This document shows positions 62,969 to 64,000 of a DNA stretch of 64,000 nucleotides, piece after piece. The stretch's first letter is position 1; the number at the start of each line of letters is the position of its first letter. Both the position numbers and the translations under genes were made by a program. The notes below the pieces were generated by a model. That model had not been told where the DNA came from. It ran no database searches and saw only the letters and a program-made list of their open reading frames with translations. Origin of the DNA: DMER64 sp964554535 (GTDB lineage Bacteria > Bacteroidota > Bacteroidia > Bacteroidales > UBA932). Location of the stretch: positions 10,520-74,519 of the forward strand of contig CAZKPB010000012.1 of the NCBI GenBank assembly GCA_964554535.1. Reading direction: 5' to 3'.

Positions 62969-63547
62969 TCATCAACTTGTAAACGAAATAATCCCGGAAG
63001 TCAACCTCTGAACGGAATAAAAACCGTAGTCAACTATTAACCGGAATAACATAACCCGAGTCAACCTTATTCAGGAATAAACCGATTAAGATTTATTAGA
63101 AGAAAGGTAAATTCTGGAGAGAACCGGATGTGATATGAGCTGTGACGTTGACCTTAAGCAAAAACACAGGTTTTTTGTGCAAGGTCGGGGTCTTGAGAGG
63201 GTCACCTTGCCAAAATACCCGGCACTTTTTGGCAAGGTCTGTTTACAAACTTCCAGGCATATTTCGCAAACAACTATAATATAGATAATTACGTAAATGT
63301 ACGGTTTTACGGAAGAAGTACCTTGCTAAAAAATGCAGGGTTTTTCAGCAAGGTCAGTACCTTTTGAGGGGGACCTTGCCAAAAAAACCTATGTTTTCCG
63401 GATAGGTACCTTCTTTTGTCCTTTTTTACATATAAACGGAGATAGGGATTTATACTATGGGTCCGGCCGTCTCCCGCCGGGAATAAGTGGCACGGGCTCC
63501 GGAGGGCCCGCCACTTATTTCCCGTCGAGGACGGCGGGGATTATATC
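62969..63547 (-). repeat. Long structured non-coding repeat, copy B (inverted partner of 38535-39113)
   Basis: Reverse complement of copy A; the two lie about 24 kb apart. On the minus strand it shows the same order: large hairpin (63479-63523), three ACCTTGC/GCAAGGT hairpins (63319-63355, 63203-63239, 63150-63186) and four TTATTCC-N8-GTTGAC units (62970-63080). In the second hairpin copy B pairs better than copy A (GACCTTGCC rather than GACTTTGCC). It lies between the esterase terminator and the tandem hairpin repeats; no gene is seen in 62911-64000. Confidence 0.9.
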
Positions 63548-63580
63548 ACAATAAGCGTTCGTAGTAGATTTGTTCCACAT

Positions 63581-63694
63581 TGTGATGTGTCGGTCAAAAG
63601 AGTTCAACCAAAACATCACCCCCGGGAAACAAACAATAAACACTTTTTGCAGCTTTAGATGTGTCGCTTGAAAGGGTTGAACCGAGACATCACA
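63581..63694. repeat. Two related hairpins about 75 bp apart
   Basis: First (63581-63620): TGTGATGTGTCGGT with ACCAAAACATCAC. Second (63658-63694): GATGTGTCGCTTGAAAGGG with TTGAACCGAGACATCACAC. The arms share GATGTGTCG/ACATCAC and the loops share AAAG-GGTTGAACC-like sequence, so they are diverged copies of one unit. Confidence 0.65.
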
Positions 63695-63723
63695 CATAAA
63701 GAACACGGGACATTACTTCTCTA

Positions 63724-63916
63724 GGGGATGTAGGCACCCGAAAGACCTAAACTGTGCCGACATCCCTGCCATAAACACGGTTATGTTGATTTCCGGGGGG
63801 ATGTAGGCACCTAAGAGGCTTAAACTGTGCCGACATCTCTGCCATAAACACGGTAATGTTGATTTCCGGGGGGATGTAAGCACCCAAGAGGCCTAAACTA
63901 TGCCGACATCCCGGAC
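63724..63916. repeat. 73-bp tandem repeat, about 2.6 copies, each a hairpin
   Basis: Units start at 63724, 63797 and 63870; period exactly 73. Each begins GGGGATGTAGGCACC (third copy GTAAGCACC) and pairs with GTGCCGACATCCC, followed by TGCCATAAACACGGT and ATGTTGATTTCCGG as spacer. The third copy stops after its hairpin. Confidence 0.88.
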
Positions 63917-63939
63917 CCTTTTCAGAAATCCAGTAAATG

Positions 63940-64000
63940 AGCCCTACCCGCACCGGCGGCAGCAGCCCCCGCGCAGCTGAAGGCGGCGGGAGTGTGAATT
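63940..64000 (-). repeat. Dispersed GC-rich intergenic repeat at the window edge
   Basis: The minus strand runs TTCACACTCCCGCCGCCTTC through GCTGCTGCCGCCGGTGCGGG to TAGGGCTC. It matches 37123-37180 along most of its length and 38446-38500 in part. It may continue outside the window. Confidence 0.6.

Overview
The window looks like chromosome from a member of Bacteroidota, most likely order Bacteroidales. Four things point there: promoters of the TTTG-N19/20-TAnnTTTG type (clear at 35923-35953, 45869-45899 and 51467-51498), many lipoproteins with Bacteroidales-style lipoboxes (…SSC, …TSC, …VSC), Bacteroidales families (NigD-like, BACON/GLUG, FISUMP-type, GH92, DUF1080, the radical SAM/lipoprotein pair), and the standard code with all three stops in use. 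No rRNA, tRNA, CRISPR array, transposase or phage structural gene was seen.

Layout. 1-3693: an exported GH3 glycosidase whose C-terminal DUF1349-like domain is cut by an in-frame TGA. 3876-9722: a RelA/SpoT homologue whose synthetase site looks dead, kdsB and an AsmA-like protein. 9807-12992: a BACON/GLUG surface lipoprotein and a small lipoprotein. 13001-19134 (-): C69 dipeptidase, Tat-type Gfo/Idh/MocA oxidoreductase and a HEAT/double-DUF1080 protein. 19218-24349 (+): DUF362 ferredoxin-like protein, Tat-type aldo/keto reductase with Fe-S centres, class C serine hydrolase, and a lipoprotein/radical SAM pair. 24346-32175: DUF2007, GH92, phage-like P-loop kinase, rhaD, purL. 32153-35874 (-): AAA ATPase, sirtuin, metallophosphoesterase/PQQ-propeller lipoprotein. 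36059-36659: rplU-rpmA. 36714-39385: a decayed lipoprotein copy, an intact paralogue, and a long repeat. 39386-62850: FtsX-type permease, serS-ruvC, an eight-gene minus-strand housekeeping run (queD, polA, GT2, ECF sigma, rsmG, rpmH, PASTA, rluD), an aminotransferase, a FecCD-type importer, an M23/LysM protein, glycerate kinase, a TlpA-like lipoprotein, a dfx/arginase-like/PAS group and two tandem esterases. 62851-64000: non-coding repeats.

The most striking feature is a pair of about 579-bp non-coding elements in inverted orientation (38535-39113 and 62969-63547). Over a 504-bp core they align without gaps at about 95% identity, and 213 bp of that core differ at one base. Each holds a large hairpin, three hairpins sharing ACCTTGC/GCAAGGT arms, and four tandem TTATTCC-N8-GTTGAC units of about 30 bp. 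They flank about 24 kb of housekeeping genes, so recombination between them would invert that segment. Nearby are 73-bp tandem hairpin repeats, a pair of hairpins about 75 bp apart, and a dispersed GC-rich intergenic repeat.

Functionally the window mixes glycan use (GH3, GH92, DUF1080/Gfo-Idh, rhaD, esterases), envelope and lipoprotein functions, and core information processing. Several core enzymes have lost catalytic residues: the RSH synthetase domain, the PolA proofreading domain and the sirtuin zinc site. Several genes (relA/spoT-like, AsmA-like, M23/LysM, the kinase-rhaD-purL group) have their -7 promoter element so close to the ATG that the mRNA should be leaderless or nearly so.
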